NCBI GenBank assembly: GCA_937859895.1
Contig: CALMAV010000363.1
Coordinates: 1-16,161 of the forward strand
Length of the DNA stretch: 16,161 nucleotides
DNA from: an uncultured Bryobacterales bacterium
GTDB taxonomy: Bacteria; Acidobacteriota; Terriglobia; Bryobacterales; Bryobacteraceae
Direction of reading: 5' to 3'
Shown here: positions 1 through 6,387 of the stretch, piece after piece
Numbering within the stretch: the first letter of the stretch is position 1
Layout: the number at the start of each line of letters is the position of its first letter
The notes under the pieces: generated by a model
Databases searched by the model: none
Seen by the model: the letters and a program-made list of their open reading frames with translations, nothing else
Told to the model about the DNA's origin: nothing
Made by a program: the position numbers and the translations under genes

Positions 1-501
1 GTCGTGCTGCTGATGATCGATGCGACAGAAGGCGTAGTTGGTTCAGATGCGACTATCGCTGGCTATGCGCATGAAGAAGGCCGGGCCATCATCCTCGTCG
101 TGAATAAATGGGATGCTGCCGAAGAGAAAGGCAAACGCAACTTCATCCAGGCGATTCGAGATGAGCTGAAGTTTCTAGAGTACGCCCCGATTGTGTTCGC
201 CTCAGCTAAGAACGGCGAGGGCATCCGGAAGATTTTTACTACTATTCGACACCTCTACGACAACGCATCGAGGCGCATTGGGACCGGCGAACTCAATCGG
301 TTTGTAGAGGGTCTGAGATTTGAAACTGAGATCAAAATTTACTATCTGACGCAAGCCTCGGTGCGACCTCCGACTTTTGTGGTGTTCACGGATAAAGCGG
401 ACAAGATGCACTTCTCCATCGAGCGAGCACTGGTGAACCGGCTGCGAGATCAGTTTGGATTTGAAGGTACGCCGATTGTAATTAAACTCAGACGGCGGTA
501 A
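1..501 (+). CDS. der: GTPase Der (EngA), 3' part
   Basis: Partial gene: the reading frame is open from base 1 and only the last 166 codons are present. It encodes the second half of the second G domain and the C-terminal KH-like domain of Der, the double-GTPase needed for 50S ribosome assembly. Visible motifs: DATEG near the left edge (switch II region after G3), NKWD at about bases 103-114 (G4, guanine specificity) and SAKNG (G5) at about bases 202-216. The rest, ending in PIVIKLRRR, matches the KH-like RNA-binding tail and the usual basic end of the protein. The first G domain, and the P-loop of the second, lie outside the window. Two small genes follow on the same strand after 63 nt. The family assignment is very secure. 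Confidence 0.96.
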   Translation, partial: VVLLMIDATEGVVGSDATIAGYAHEEGRAIILVVNKWDAAEEKGKRNFIQAIRDELKFLEYAPIVFASAKNGEGIRKIFTTIRHLYDNASRRIGTGELNRFVEGLRFETEIKIYYLTQASVRPPTFVVFTDKADKMHFSIERALVNRLRDQFGFEGTPIVIKLRRR

Positions 502-564
502 AGATCAGAACCAGGGAACACCGCCGCATTCGGCTAGGGCGAGTAAGGGGAGAGCATAGGACTA

Positions 565-771
565 TTGACTGACAATCTTCTGATTGCAATCATTGCCGCG
601 TGTGGCCTAGTCATCTCCGCCATCTTCGTTCTTGGTGGAGCAATCTTCGCGTACATGGTAAGCAACAATCTACTAGACAAAATCGAGCGCACACTGAAGC
701 TCATCCAAGGCGACATGCGCCAATGGTCGGAGCAAATTCTTAGGATCAGAGCTCACGTAAAAATTGATTAG
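565..771 (+). CDS. Small single-pass membrane protein (68 aa), unknown function
   Basis: Not recognised as a named family. The chosen start is TTG at 565, because AGGA (558-561) and GGGGAG further up are the only purine-rich runs nearby; no ATG occurs before the hydrophobic stretch. Residues about 5-31 form one strongly hydrophobic helix (IAIIAACGLVISAIFVLGG...), followed by a charged, probably amphipathic helix (about 36-68) with Lys/Arg/Glu/Asp spacing compatible with a coiled coil. The predicted form is a short membrane anchor with a soluble tail. It lies between der and a lipoprotein gene, same strand, with gaps of 63 and 53 nt, so it may be co-transcribed with der. The clear hydrophobic/amphipathic design argues for a real gene; function unknown. 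Confidence 0.6.
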   Translation: MTDNLLIAIIAACGLVISAIFVLGGAIFAYMVSNNLLDKIERTLKLIQGDMRQWSEQILRIRAHVKID

Positions 772-824
772 CCAAGGACGTTCGCCTTCAGTCATGAATG
801 TAATTCACACCAGGAGCCGGTAGT

Positions 825-1319
825 GTGACAGCGCAGTTCCGCATAAAGGTCTCGTTCTGCCTCCTTGCAAGCAGTCTTCTACCGTCCTGTGAACACCAGT
901 GCAGTGTTTCGTTGATCTCTACAGTAGTCAGTCCCGACCATACTTTCAACGTAATTGCCTACTCCTGTAATCGATCGGTGACTGACTATCCCGTTGAGGT
1001 TTCGCTCTTGCCCTTAGGCGTCCAGCCGTCTGGGCTAGGAAATATCGCCAGATTTGGTCACTTCGATGAGCACGGATTCAAAAAACAAGGAGACTCATTC
1101 CTCCGCATTCGTTGGATAGATCTGAAGCATCTTGAGATCGCATATCCCCACGGTACTCGAGTGAGTGGTCCAACTTTCTGGATGCCAATTCCAGCTGATG
1201 AGGTGCGCACGATCAGGATCACCTACCGACCAGACCCACCTGAACGTGAGCCGGTCCTTGTACACCTGCCTGCGCCATCGGGCCATGTGACGTGTACACC
1301 CGGCCTTGGTTGTCAGTAG
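825..1319 (+). CDS. Putative lipoprotein, hypothetical (164 aa)
   Basis: Start taken as GTG at 825, preceded by AGGAG at 812-816 (8-nt gap). The N-terminus has a basic segment (Arg6, Lys8), a hydrophobic core (FCLLASSLLP) and a lipobox-like LPSC with Cys22, so the protein is probably exported and lipid-anchored. The mature part carries a pattern seen in small bacterial hypothetical proteins: an SPD turn (about residues 35-37), a Cys-containing strand (AYSCNRS), a hydrophobic VEVSLLP strand, a long middle with Gly/His, and an RIRWIDLKHLEIAY segment. It reads as a small all-beta domain. Cysteines near residues 26, 48, 157 and 163 could form disulfides outside the cytoplasm. It is last of the three plus-strand genes at the left edge. 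Function unknown. Confidence 0.65.
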   Translation: MTAQFRIKVSFCLLASSLLPSCEHQCSVSLISTVVSPDHTFNVIAYSCNRSVTDYPVEVSLLPLGVQPSGLGNIARFGHFDEHGFKKQGDSFLRIRWIDLKHLEIAYPHGTRVSGPTFWMPIPADEVRTIRITYRPDPPEREPVLVHLPAPSGHVTCTPGLGCQ

Positions 1320-1657
1320 CTTCGAATCGGGTTAGCTGCGGCTCCAAGTTAAACCCAAGCGCAGTGCTGCAATTCCAAACAGCAGCACAAACACCAACAG
1401 GTACTTCAAAGCACGGGTAAGATTGTCCTCCTCAAAAAGAAGCTGGGTAAAGTTTTTGAACTTCTATCTGTTTGAACGGCGGATCAACAGTAGGAATAGG
1501 TACGGCTGCCTTGTGTAAGCGGAACGCTGAAAGGATTGCCGAGAAGTCTAGACCTTCCCCCTCCTGAACGTGGATACTCGCGCACTAGCTGGACGAGTGT
1601 CTGATGCATCGTTATTGCCTTTCTGCGATGCGCGCGTCGAGCGGAGAGCCGCTCAGT
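1320..1657. other. Gene-poor intergenic stretch with a start-less small ORF
   Basis: No convincing complete gene here. On the minus strand, 1463-1332 is open for 43 codons and reads like a small membrane protein (an EED motif, then LKYLLVFVLLFGIAAL), but the frame begins after a stop (1464-1466) with no ATG or GTG; the only usable start is a TTG inside the hydrophobic part. Near 1639-1654 there is a perfect 6-bp hairpin (GAGCGG, loop AGAG, CCGCTC) just past the stop of the coiled-coil gene, without a T tract. Nothing else seen. Confidence 0.5.
1332..1463 (-). pseudogene. Possible remnant of a small membrane protein
   Basis: The minus-strand frame encodes 43 residues between two stops. They begin KFKNFTQLLFEEDN, continue with a hydrophobic helix of about 17 residues and end in a basic WSRS tail. 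The amino-acid pattern looks like a real membrane helix rather than chance. However, no ATG or GTG is available at the expected start, and a TTG occurs only at the beginning of the helix, 17 nt from a GAGGAGG run. It is either a decayed gene that lost its start, a 25-aa peptide from the TTG, or chance. Low certainty. Confidence 0.25.
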
Positions 1658-1897
1658 TCAGTTCTCGGCGGATCCTTCTAAGTCAGAGATGCGTCGCTCA
1701 TGGACCTCGGCTATCCGCGCCAGCGCCCGGATATTCTCCCCATCAATTTGCGCGGTCTCCTTCAACTCACGCACAGTCGCGCTCACCTCGCGCACACTTG
1801 CGCTGATCTCACGCACCGTTGCAGTTAGCTCTTGTAAACCACTGTGCAGCGACTCGGTTGATTGTAATAGAAATTCAAGTCGTTCATCAACAGTCAT
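1658..1897 (-). CDS. Small heptad-repeat coiled-coil protein (79 aa)
   Basis: Starts at ATG 1897, with a purine-rich ribosome site (GGAG and GAGG) within 20 nt upstream. The protein opens MTVDERLEFLLQSTESLHSG and then shows three near-identical heptads, ELTATVR, EISASVR and EVSATVR, followed by ELKETAQ and a charged helix (about residues 48-79: RALARIAEVHERRISDLEG). The whole chain is predicted helical with hydrophobic a/d positions, so it should form a parallel coiled-coil oligomer. There is no signal peptide or membrane segment, so it is probably cytoplasmic. The heptads correspond to 21-bp DNA repeats. It has its own promoter (2008-2016) and is shielded from the upstream radical SAM gene by a terminator. 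The biological role is unknown. Confidence 0.7.
   Translation of the reverse strand: MTVDERLEFLLQSTESLHSGLQELTATVREISASVREVSATVRELKETAQIDGENIRALARIAEVHERRISDLEGSAEN
1769..1831 (-). repeat. Three 21-bp tandem units encoding coiled-coil heptads
   Basis: Units lie at 1769-1789, 1790-1810 and 1811-1831, each ending in CTC on the plus strand and each coding on the minus strand for E-[ILV]-[ST]-A-[ST]-V-R. Identity between units is partial at DNA level but nearly complete at the level of residue class, as expected for old tandem duplication kept by selection on the coiled coil. Confidence 0.75.
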
Positions 1898-2007
1898 ATA
1901 CCTCGCTTTTCTCCAGACCGGCTTGAGCTGTGCTACTGCTGCAACGCCCTTTTCTTCTTTATTGTTGTCGGATTACAGAGGTGAAAAGTGATACTGTACG
2001 CATCCTT

Positions 2008-2016
2008 ATTATACCA
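2008..2016 (-). promoter_or_regulatory. Extended -10 promoter for the coiled-coil gene
   Basis: Read on the minus strand this is TGGTATAAT: a perfect TATAAT box preceded by the TG of an extended -10 element. No good -35 is seen at the usual distance, which extended -10 promoters can tolerate. Transcription would begin near base 2000, giving a leader of about 100 nt before the ATG at 1897. Confidence 0.55.
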
Positions 2017-2114
2017 ATCGAGCCCACATATTCACCGGCTCATATCTTCTACCATCAATCACAGTCTTTGGCCGTGTCTCTTATAAAGCAACAAATCTGA
2101 AGCGTCTCAGAAAC

Positions 2115-2151
2115 AAAAAGGCCGTCAGGGCAGAAACCCTGACGGCCTTTT
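2115..2151 (-). terminator. Rho-independent terminator of the radical SAM gene (bidirectional in form)
   Basis: GGCCGTCAGGG (2120-2130), loop CAGAAA, CCCTGACGGCC (2137-2147): a perfect 11-bp GC-rich stem. It is flanked by five A on the left and four T on the right, so it has a T run in both directions. It begins 22 nt beyond the stop codon of the radical SAM gene, whose transcript reads toward it on the minus strand. Confidence 0.9.
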
Positions 2152-2172
2152 CAACTGCACTAGCAGGTGAGC

Positions 2173-4287
2173 TTAGTCACCCATCGCGCCGACTTCTTCC
2201 CTCTTTTCAACAGGAGCCGGAGCAGCCGGCTTAATACCCGATCCCAGCAATCCATCAACCGGAACAAAACCTTCAATGCGCTTTTCGCCTAGCACGTGTT
2301 CGCGATAGAGACGTTCCATCTTTGCGTCTTCAGCCTTCTTGCGCATAGCTTCATCGCGTGCACGAGTCTTCTCTTCGCGAGCCGTCTTAGCAATGCCTTT
2401 GTCGTCCAAGTCATGCTGACGTTCAGCGTTAACATGCTCGTCGACCAGCACCAGATGGTGCTCTTTGCTGGTGAGCGGTACAGCTTTATTGCCGGCGAAG
2501 ATCTCGTGGCGGCCTTTATCCTCGTACCACTTGGTTAGGGTGGCAGTCATATGCATCTTCTCGATAATGTTGCGCCAGCCAACGCCAGTGTTGTAGGCGC
2601 AGAACGAAATCTCGCCTTCCTGGGTGGCGTACGGAATAATGCACTGTTCGGTTCGGCGGAAGTCGTAGTTGAACAGATCCTGGAACCACATGCCTGCGAT
2701 GAACAGGAAGTTCCAGCGATCGTTCCGGCGCTTGTCAATATCCAGGCGGGTTCGGTCAGCCGTTACCTTGCCGTAATTCGTTTTGCTAACGCCGAAGCAC
2801 TTGTCAAACTTCTGAACTAAGTCAACCAGCTTAAAGTGCGTGGGCGACTTAAATGGATCGTAGTTGCGCAGCAGGGCAAGCGTTACACCAACTGCCGACA
2901 GGAAGCGACCTCGGGCTGCGTCGTTGATGCGAGCAATGTCCTTAGCTAGCTGATCAGCCTTCAAAAACGCCGTTACCGGAACGCTCTCTTTGGTTTCCTT
3001 GTCGCACATCACGGCCATGCCGATGCCGCAGTTCGGGTGGCAGCCACAGCTCAGTTGGCCCCAGTCCGCAGCCGGTCCATGAATCAGGTCGGCGAAATCG
3101 GAGAAGGTGCTCATAAAGCTGATCGGGAACCAGTCACGAACCGGCTCGCCGATGCCTGTCTGATTCTTAACATCGTGCGCTAGATGGGATAGCGTGTAAC
3201 GCTGAGCCTGACGACGTTCCTCAGTAATCGCTTCATCACGGCCCGTAAACGAGACCGGCTGGAAGGAAAGGAACGGAATCTTCTTCGGATTGTCGAGAGC
3301 AAACTGAACAACGCGGCCAACTTGTTCGTTGTTCACGCCGTTGATGATCGTGATAACAGGCACAATGTCGACAGCATTCGTCCAGAGGTTCTGAATGGCG
3401 CGAAGCTTTACATCAAACAAGTTGCCGACCGCACGATGCGAATTGGCTCCATTGCCGATCCCATCAAACTGCAAGTAGGCATAGCGAAGACCAGCTTCGG
3501 CAGCTTCTTTACAAAACTCGGGGCGCTTGGCAAACTCAATGCCGTTGGTAGCAGCCTGCACGCTGTTGTAGCCAACTTTGCGGGCATAACGGACAGCATC
3601 CAGGAAGTACGGCGAAAGTGTTGGCTCACCGCCGGAGAACTGCACTGACATCTGGCGGCGCGGCTTGATCGAAATTGCGTTGTCAAGCAGCTTCTGAATG
3701 TCTTCCCAGCTCAGCTCATGCACGAAACCGACCTGGTTGGCATCCATAAAGCACGGGTCGCACATCATATTGCAGCGATTGGTCAGATCGACCGTAAGAA
3801 CCGATCCGCGGCCATGCGTAATGGTGCTGGTCCCGTGATTGTGCAGCTTCTCGTCATTGTGGGCTTGGATATCCCGACCCGGGAACACATCTTCCAGGTG
3901 CTTGGAGAAGGCAGGGTCGATCGACATCAGGTCTTCAAATTGACCGTGGATCGAGCACTCCTTCACCATCAGGATCTTGCCGTCGCGCTCAATGATTTTG
4001 GCCTTGATCTCACCAACGGGCTCGTTAAGCAGGATCTTGTAATCCACCTCACCATCAACAATGCGCTGGCGAATCTCAGGAATACAGCGGGGGCAAAGCG
4101 AATCAGTTTCGCGCGGCCAACCAAGTGGCGGCTTCGACTTCTGATAGCTCTTCAGGAGCGGCTTTTCCGACCACTTCGGAGTAAACGAAGGGTTCTGGTT
4201 CACCTGATTGAGCCGGTCAAAAACCTGCCACGCGGCATTTGCGCCTACGGTTACGGCCTTCTCGAGATATTTGATTGGTTTATGCAT
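2173..4287 (-). CDS. Radical SAM protein of the tetraether-lipid-synthase (Tes/MJ0619-like) type
   Basis: A 704-aa enzyme, ATG at 4287 with only a weak ribosome site (GTGAG). The radical SAM core has CNMMCDPC (Cys172, 176, 179), which would bind the SAM-cleaving [4Fe-4S] cluster, and SGGEP (218-222). Additional cysteines match the Tes/MJ0619 layout: CPRC (65, 68) and Cys111 before the core, CGCHPNC (414, 416, 420) with Cys428 after it, and Cys549 plus Cys563 in the CIIPYAT...SFCAYN segment. In that family these hold auxiliary iron-sulfur clusters and a mononuclear iron. Archaeal Tes joins lipid tails by C-C bond formation between methyl ends. A bacterial relative could make membrane-spanning lipids such as diabolic-acid types; this function is inferred. 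Residues about 625-672 form a charged helical extension, followed by an Ala/Pro-rich tail. Monocistronic: own promoter upstream, strong terminator downstream. The family is secure, the substrate is not. Confidence 0.85.
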   Translation of the reverse strand: MHKPIKYLEKAVTVGANAAWQVFDRLNQVNQNPSFTPKWSEKPLLKSYQKSKPPLGWPRETDSLCPRCIPEIRQRIVDGEVDYKILLNEPVGEIKAKIIERDGKILMVKECSIHGQFEDLMSIDPAFSKHLEDVFPGRDIQAHNDEKLHNHGTSTITHGRGSVLTVDLTNRCNMMCDPCFMDANQVGFVHELSWEDIQKLLDNAISIKPRRQMSVQFSGGEPTLSPYFLDAVRYARKVGYNSVQAATNGIEFAKRPEFCKEAAEAGLRYAYLQFDGIGNGANSHRAVGNLFDVKLRAIQNLWTNAVDIVPVITIINGVNNEQVGRVVQFALDNPKKIPFLSFQPVSFTGRDEAITEERRQAQRYTLSHLAHDVKNQTGIGEPVRDWFPISFMSTFSDFADLIHGPAADWGQLSCGCHPNCGIGMAVMCDKETKESVPVTAFLKADQLAKDIARINDAARGRFLSAVGVTLALLRNYDPFKSPTHFKLVDLVQKFDKCFGVSKTNYGKVTADRTRLDIDKRRNDRWNFLFIAGMWFQDLFNYDFRRTEQCIIPYATQEGEISFCAYNTGVGWRNIIEKMHMTATLTKWYEDKGRHEIFAGNKAVPLTSKEHHLVLVDEHVNAERQHDLDDKGIAKTAREEKTRARDEAMRKKAEDAKMERLYREHVLGEKRIEGFVPVDGLLGSGIKPAAPAPVEKREEVGAMGD

Positions 4288-4507
4288 TGCTCACGTTAGA
4301 GACTACGAACTTCCTCCGAAAGATTCTGACACTTTCAGGTCAGTTTAAGTTCTCCCAGTATAAGGACGGCTTTCGCAATGGCAAACCAAAAGACGGTGAA
4401 CAGCAATGGAGTGAGGTTGTATGGCGGTTTGCCTCATTGAATGTCCCCCTGTTTCAGCGCAAATTTGTCTCTGTATCAGTAACTTAGCTAGCCCGCCCGT
4501 GCCGAGC
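4288..4507. promoter_or_regulatory. 220-bp intergenic region upstream of the radical SAM gene
   Basis: Holds the promoter at 4357-4384 and, in the predicted leader, a small inverted repeat CTGAC-8 nt-GTCAG (4326-4343) that could be an operator or hairpin. No small gene is convincing here, and no terminator for the ABC gene was recognised. Confidence 0.4.
4357..4384 (-). promoter_or_regulatory. Sigma70-like promoter of the radical SAM gene
   Basis: On the minus strand: TTGCCA (4384-4379), a 16-nt spacer, TATACT (4362-4357). Both boxes are one base from the sigma70 consensus. The predicted start of transcription is near 4350, which leaves a leader of about 60 nt. Confidence 0.6.
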
Positions 4508-5323
4508 CTACCAAGCCCGGTAAATGCCGTCGTTCTCCCAAACCTGTACGGGAGCCCCAAATAGCTCACTCATGCAGGCTGAGGTCAGAACTTCTGCTTT
4601 GGGCCCATCCCCAACAATCATGCCCTGCCGCAGCAAAACAATTCGCTGAATCTCGGGCACAATCTCCTCCAGGTGATGGGTCACCAGAAGCAGACTGGTT
4701 CCCTCAACCGCTAGTTGCTGCAGTCGCTCGCGGAAGTCGCGTTGCGCAGCTAAATCCAGACTGGTTGTCGGCTCATCTAGCAGCAGCGTCTGCGGTTGAT
4801 GAATCAGCGCCCGCGCTAACAGCAGACGCCGTGCCTCGCCCGACGACAATTCGTCCACCCAGCGATCCCCTAGCATCTCCGCCCCAACTCGCTTCATGCT
4901 TGAAACTGCGATTCCTTCCTGCTGGTCGGTCACGCGCTGATTTGGCGGCAGACCGATCGAGCCGAAGAAGCCCGACAGCACCAGTTCGCGCCCTGTGATA
5001 TCGCGCGTGCATTGCGCCATCAGATCGTTCGTTACAATGCCGAGCTTTGAACGCAGGTCAAAGAGATTCCAGCGCTCCTCGCCAAGAATTCGTAGAAAGC
5101 TGTCCGGTCGCAGAAGCGGATAGCATTCACGGGTAAGCAGCTTGAGAAGCGTCGATTTGCCGCTGCCGTTCGGTCCCAGAATTGCCAGGTGTTCGTCCGT
5201 TTCGACGCGCAGGTTCAGGTTTGTTACCGCCAGCCGGTCTCCGCGGCGGACCGAGACATTCTGAAAGTGCAAGAGGGCAGGTTGCAAGATAAAAGGAGAG
5301 AGTAGCAGTCGTCGCTTGGCCAT
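4508..5323 (-). CDS. ABC transporter ATP-binding protein, stand-alone (ModF/YlmA-like)
   Basis: A 271-aa single nucleotide-binding domain. Motifs in order: Walker A GPNGSGKST (residues 50-58), signature LSSGE (159-163), Walker B LLLDEP (180-185), D-loop SLD and switch His216 (VTHH). LGIVTNDL in the Q-loop region and the THHLEEI segment resemble stand-alone ATPases of the ModF/YlmA type rather than a classical importer subunit. No permease or binding-protein gene lies next to it, so the partner and substrate are unknown. The ATG at 5323 lacks a ribosome site and overlaps the start of queG by 8 bp on the opposite strand. A TTG at 5287 (residue 13) is an alternative, since the conserved domain begins only at about residue 18. 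The ABC-ATPase assignment is secure; the role is not. Confidence 0.87.
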   Translation of the reverse strand: MAKRRLLLSPFILQPALLHFQNVSVRRGDRLAVTNLNLRVETDEHLAILGPNGSGKSTLLKLLTRECYPLLRPDSFLRILGEERWNLFDLRSKLGIVTNDLMAQCTRDITGRELVLSGFFGSIGLPPNQRVTDQQEGIAVSSMKRVGAEMLGDRWVDELSSGEARRLLLARALIHQPQTLLLDEPTTSLDLAAQRDFRERLQQLAVEGTSLLLVTHHLEEIVPEIQRIVLLRQGMIVGDGPKAEVLTSACMSELFGAPVQVWENDGIYRAW

Positions 5324-6383
5324 TTCAGAAATTCAGATTAAGGAGCTAGCGGCCCAGTGCGGCTTTGAACTGGCCGGTGTAGCCCCAGCCGGCCCACTTA
5401 TTGACTATTCGCGCTTTGCCCAGTGGGGCGAGGCAGGAATGGCTGGAGGCATGGCGTATCTAACTGACCATCGGGGCGAGATGCGTAGCGACCCCAGTTC
5501 TCTGCTGCCCCATGTGCAAAGCATTATCTGCGTTGGTAAGCTCTACAATGCGCCGAGTGACAGGGTTAAAAATGCCGATCCTGTGCACGGCACCATCTCG
5601 CGATATGCCCAAGGCGAGGATTACCACGAAGTGCTGCGGGGCGGCTTAAAGGCCCTGGTTGCCAAAATTGCAGCAGTACACGGGGAACCATTCGGAAGCC
5701 GTGTCTGCGTGGATACGGCGCCGTTGCTGGAAAGGTCGCTGGCGCGTGCCGCCGGGCTTGGCTGGATTGGCCGCAACACCTGCTTAATCAATCAAAGTTC
5801 CGGCTCCTGGTTCTTCCTGGGCGAGTTGCTGTTGACCATTCCACTGGCACCCGACACCCCGCCGCCTGACCGGTGCGGAACCTGTCGACGGTGCATCGAT
5901 GCTTGCCCTACCAATGCGTTAATTCCCACGGATAAAGGCGGATCATTCCTCGATGCGCGCCTCTGTATCTCTTACCTGACCATTGAGCACCGCGGTGATT
6001 TGCCCCCCGGCATGAGCGACGCTACGGGTAGCCACTTATTCGGTTGCGACATCTGTCAGGAGGTATGCCCCTGGAACCGCCGCGCGCCGATAACCGAGGA
6101 CCCGGCTTTCCAGTCGAAGATCCCGACGACCTCTCTGGTGGATTTGGCCGCCTACAGTGATGACGACTTCGCCCATACGTTCCGCCGCTCTCCAGTTTGG
6201 CGGACAAAGTATTCCGGCTTTCTCCGGAACGTAGCCGTTGCGATGGGGAACTCCGGAGAGGAAGGAATGCGGGAGCCGCTCCAAATCCTTGCCGAATCGA
6301 CCGATCCTCAAATTGCCTCGGCAGCCCGGCATGCACTTGAGAGATTCGGTCCTGCTCAACAGGTGTGCGCAGAATCACAGTAG
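5316..6383 (+). CDS. queG: Epoxyqueuosine reductase QueG
   Basis: Catalyses the last step of queuosine synthesis, reducing epoxyqueuosine to queuosine in the wobble position of GUN tRNAs, with cobalamin and two [4Fe-4S] clusters. The 355-aa product has the normal family length. Visible: SRYAQGEDYH (95-104), VDTAPLLER with the presumed proton donor Asp133, GLGWIGRN (147-154), ferredoxin-like cluster motifs CGTCRRCIDACP (187-198) and CDICQEVCPWNR (244-255), plus Cys217. The C-terminal 100 residues look like HEAT-type helices that contact tRNA. The start is TTG at 5316; AAGGAG at 5293-5298 is 17 nt away, farther than usual, but no other start precedes the conserved part. It is divergent from the ABC gene with overlapping 5' ends, and followed after 4 nt by the TPR-like gene. 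Confidence 0.95.
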   Translation: MAISEIQIKELAAQCGFELAGVAPAGPLIDYSRFAQWGEAGMAGGMAYLTDHRGEMRSDPSSLLPHVQSIICVGKLYNAPSDRVKNADPVHGTISRYAQGEDYHEVLRGGLKALVAKIAAVHGEPFGSRVCVDTAPLLERSLARAAGLGWIGRNTCLINQSSGSWFFLGELLLTIPLAPDTPPPDRCGTCRRCIDACPTNALIPTDKGGSFLDARLCISYLTIEHRGDLPPGMSDATGSHLFGCDICQEVCPWNRRAPITEDPAFQSKIPTTSLVDLAAYSDDDFAHTFRRSPVWRTKYSGFLRNVAVAMGNSGEEGMREPLQILAESTDPQIASAARHALERFGPAQQVCAESQ

Positions 6384-6387
6384 ATCA

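Noticed and set aside
1639..1654. Perfect hairpin after the coiled-coil gene, considered as a terminator
   Set aside because: Only 6 bp and no T run in the direction of transcription; too weak to call.
1570..1991. Plus-strand ORFs across the coiled-coil gene
   Set aside because: They are antisense to the heptad repeats; their Ser/Arg-rich translations are low-complexity by-products of the minus-strand repeats.
3718..4299. 193-codon plus-strand ORF antisense to the radical SAM gene
   Set aside because: It lies wholly opposite conserved coding sequence, has no ribosome site or recognisable domain, and its composition is that expected from the reverse strand of a real gene.
6238..6387. Upstream extension of the TPR-like gene into queG
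   Set aside because: The extra 50 residues overlap the queG end in another frame and would hide the signal peptide that starts at 6388.
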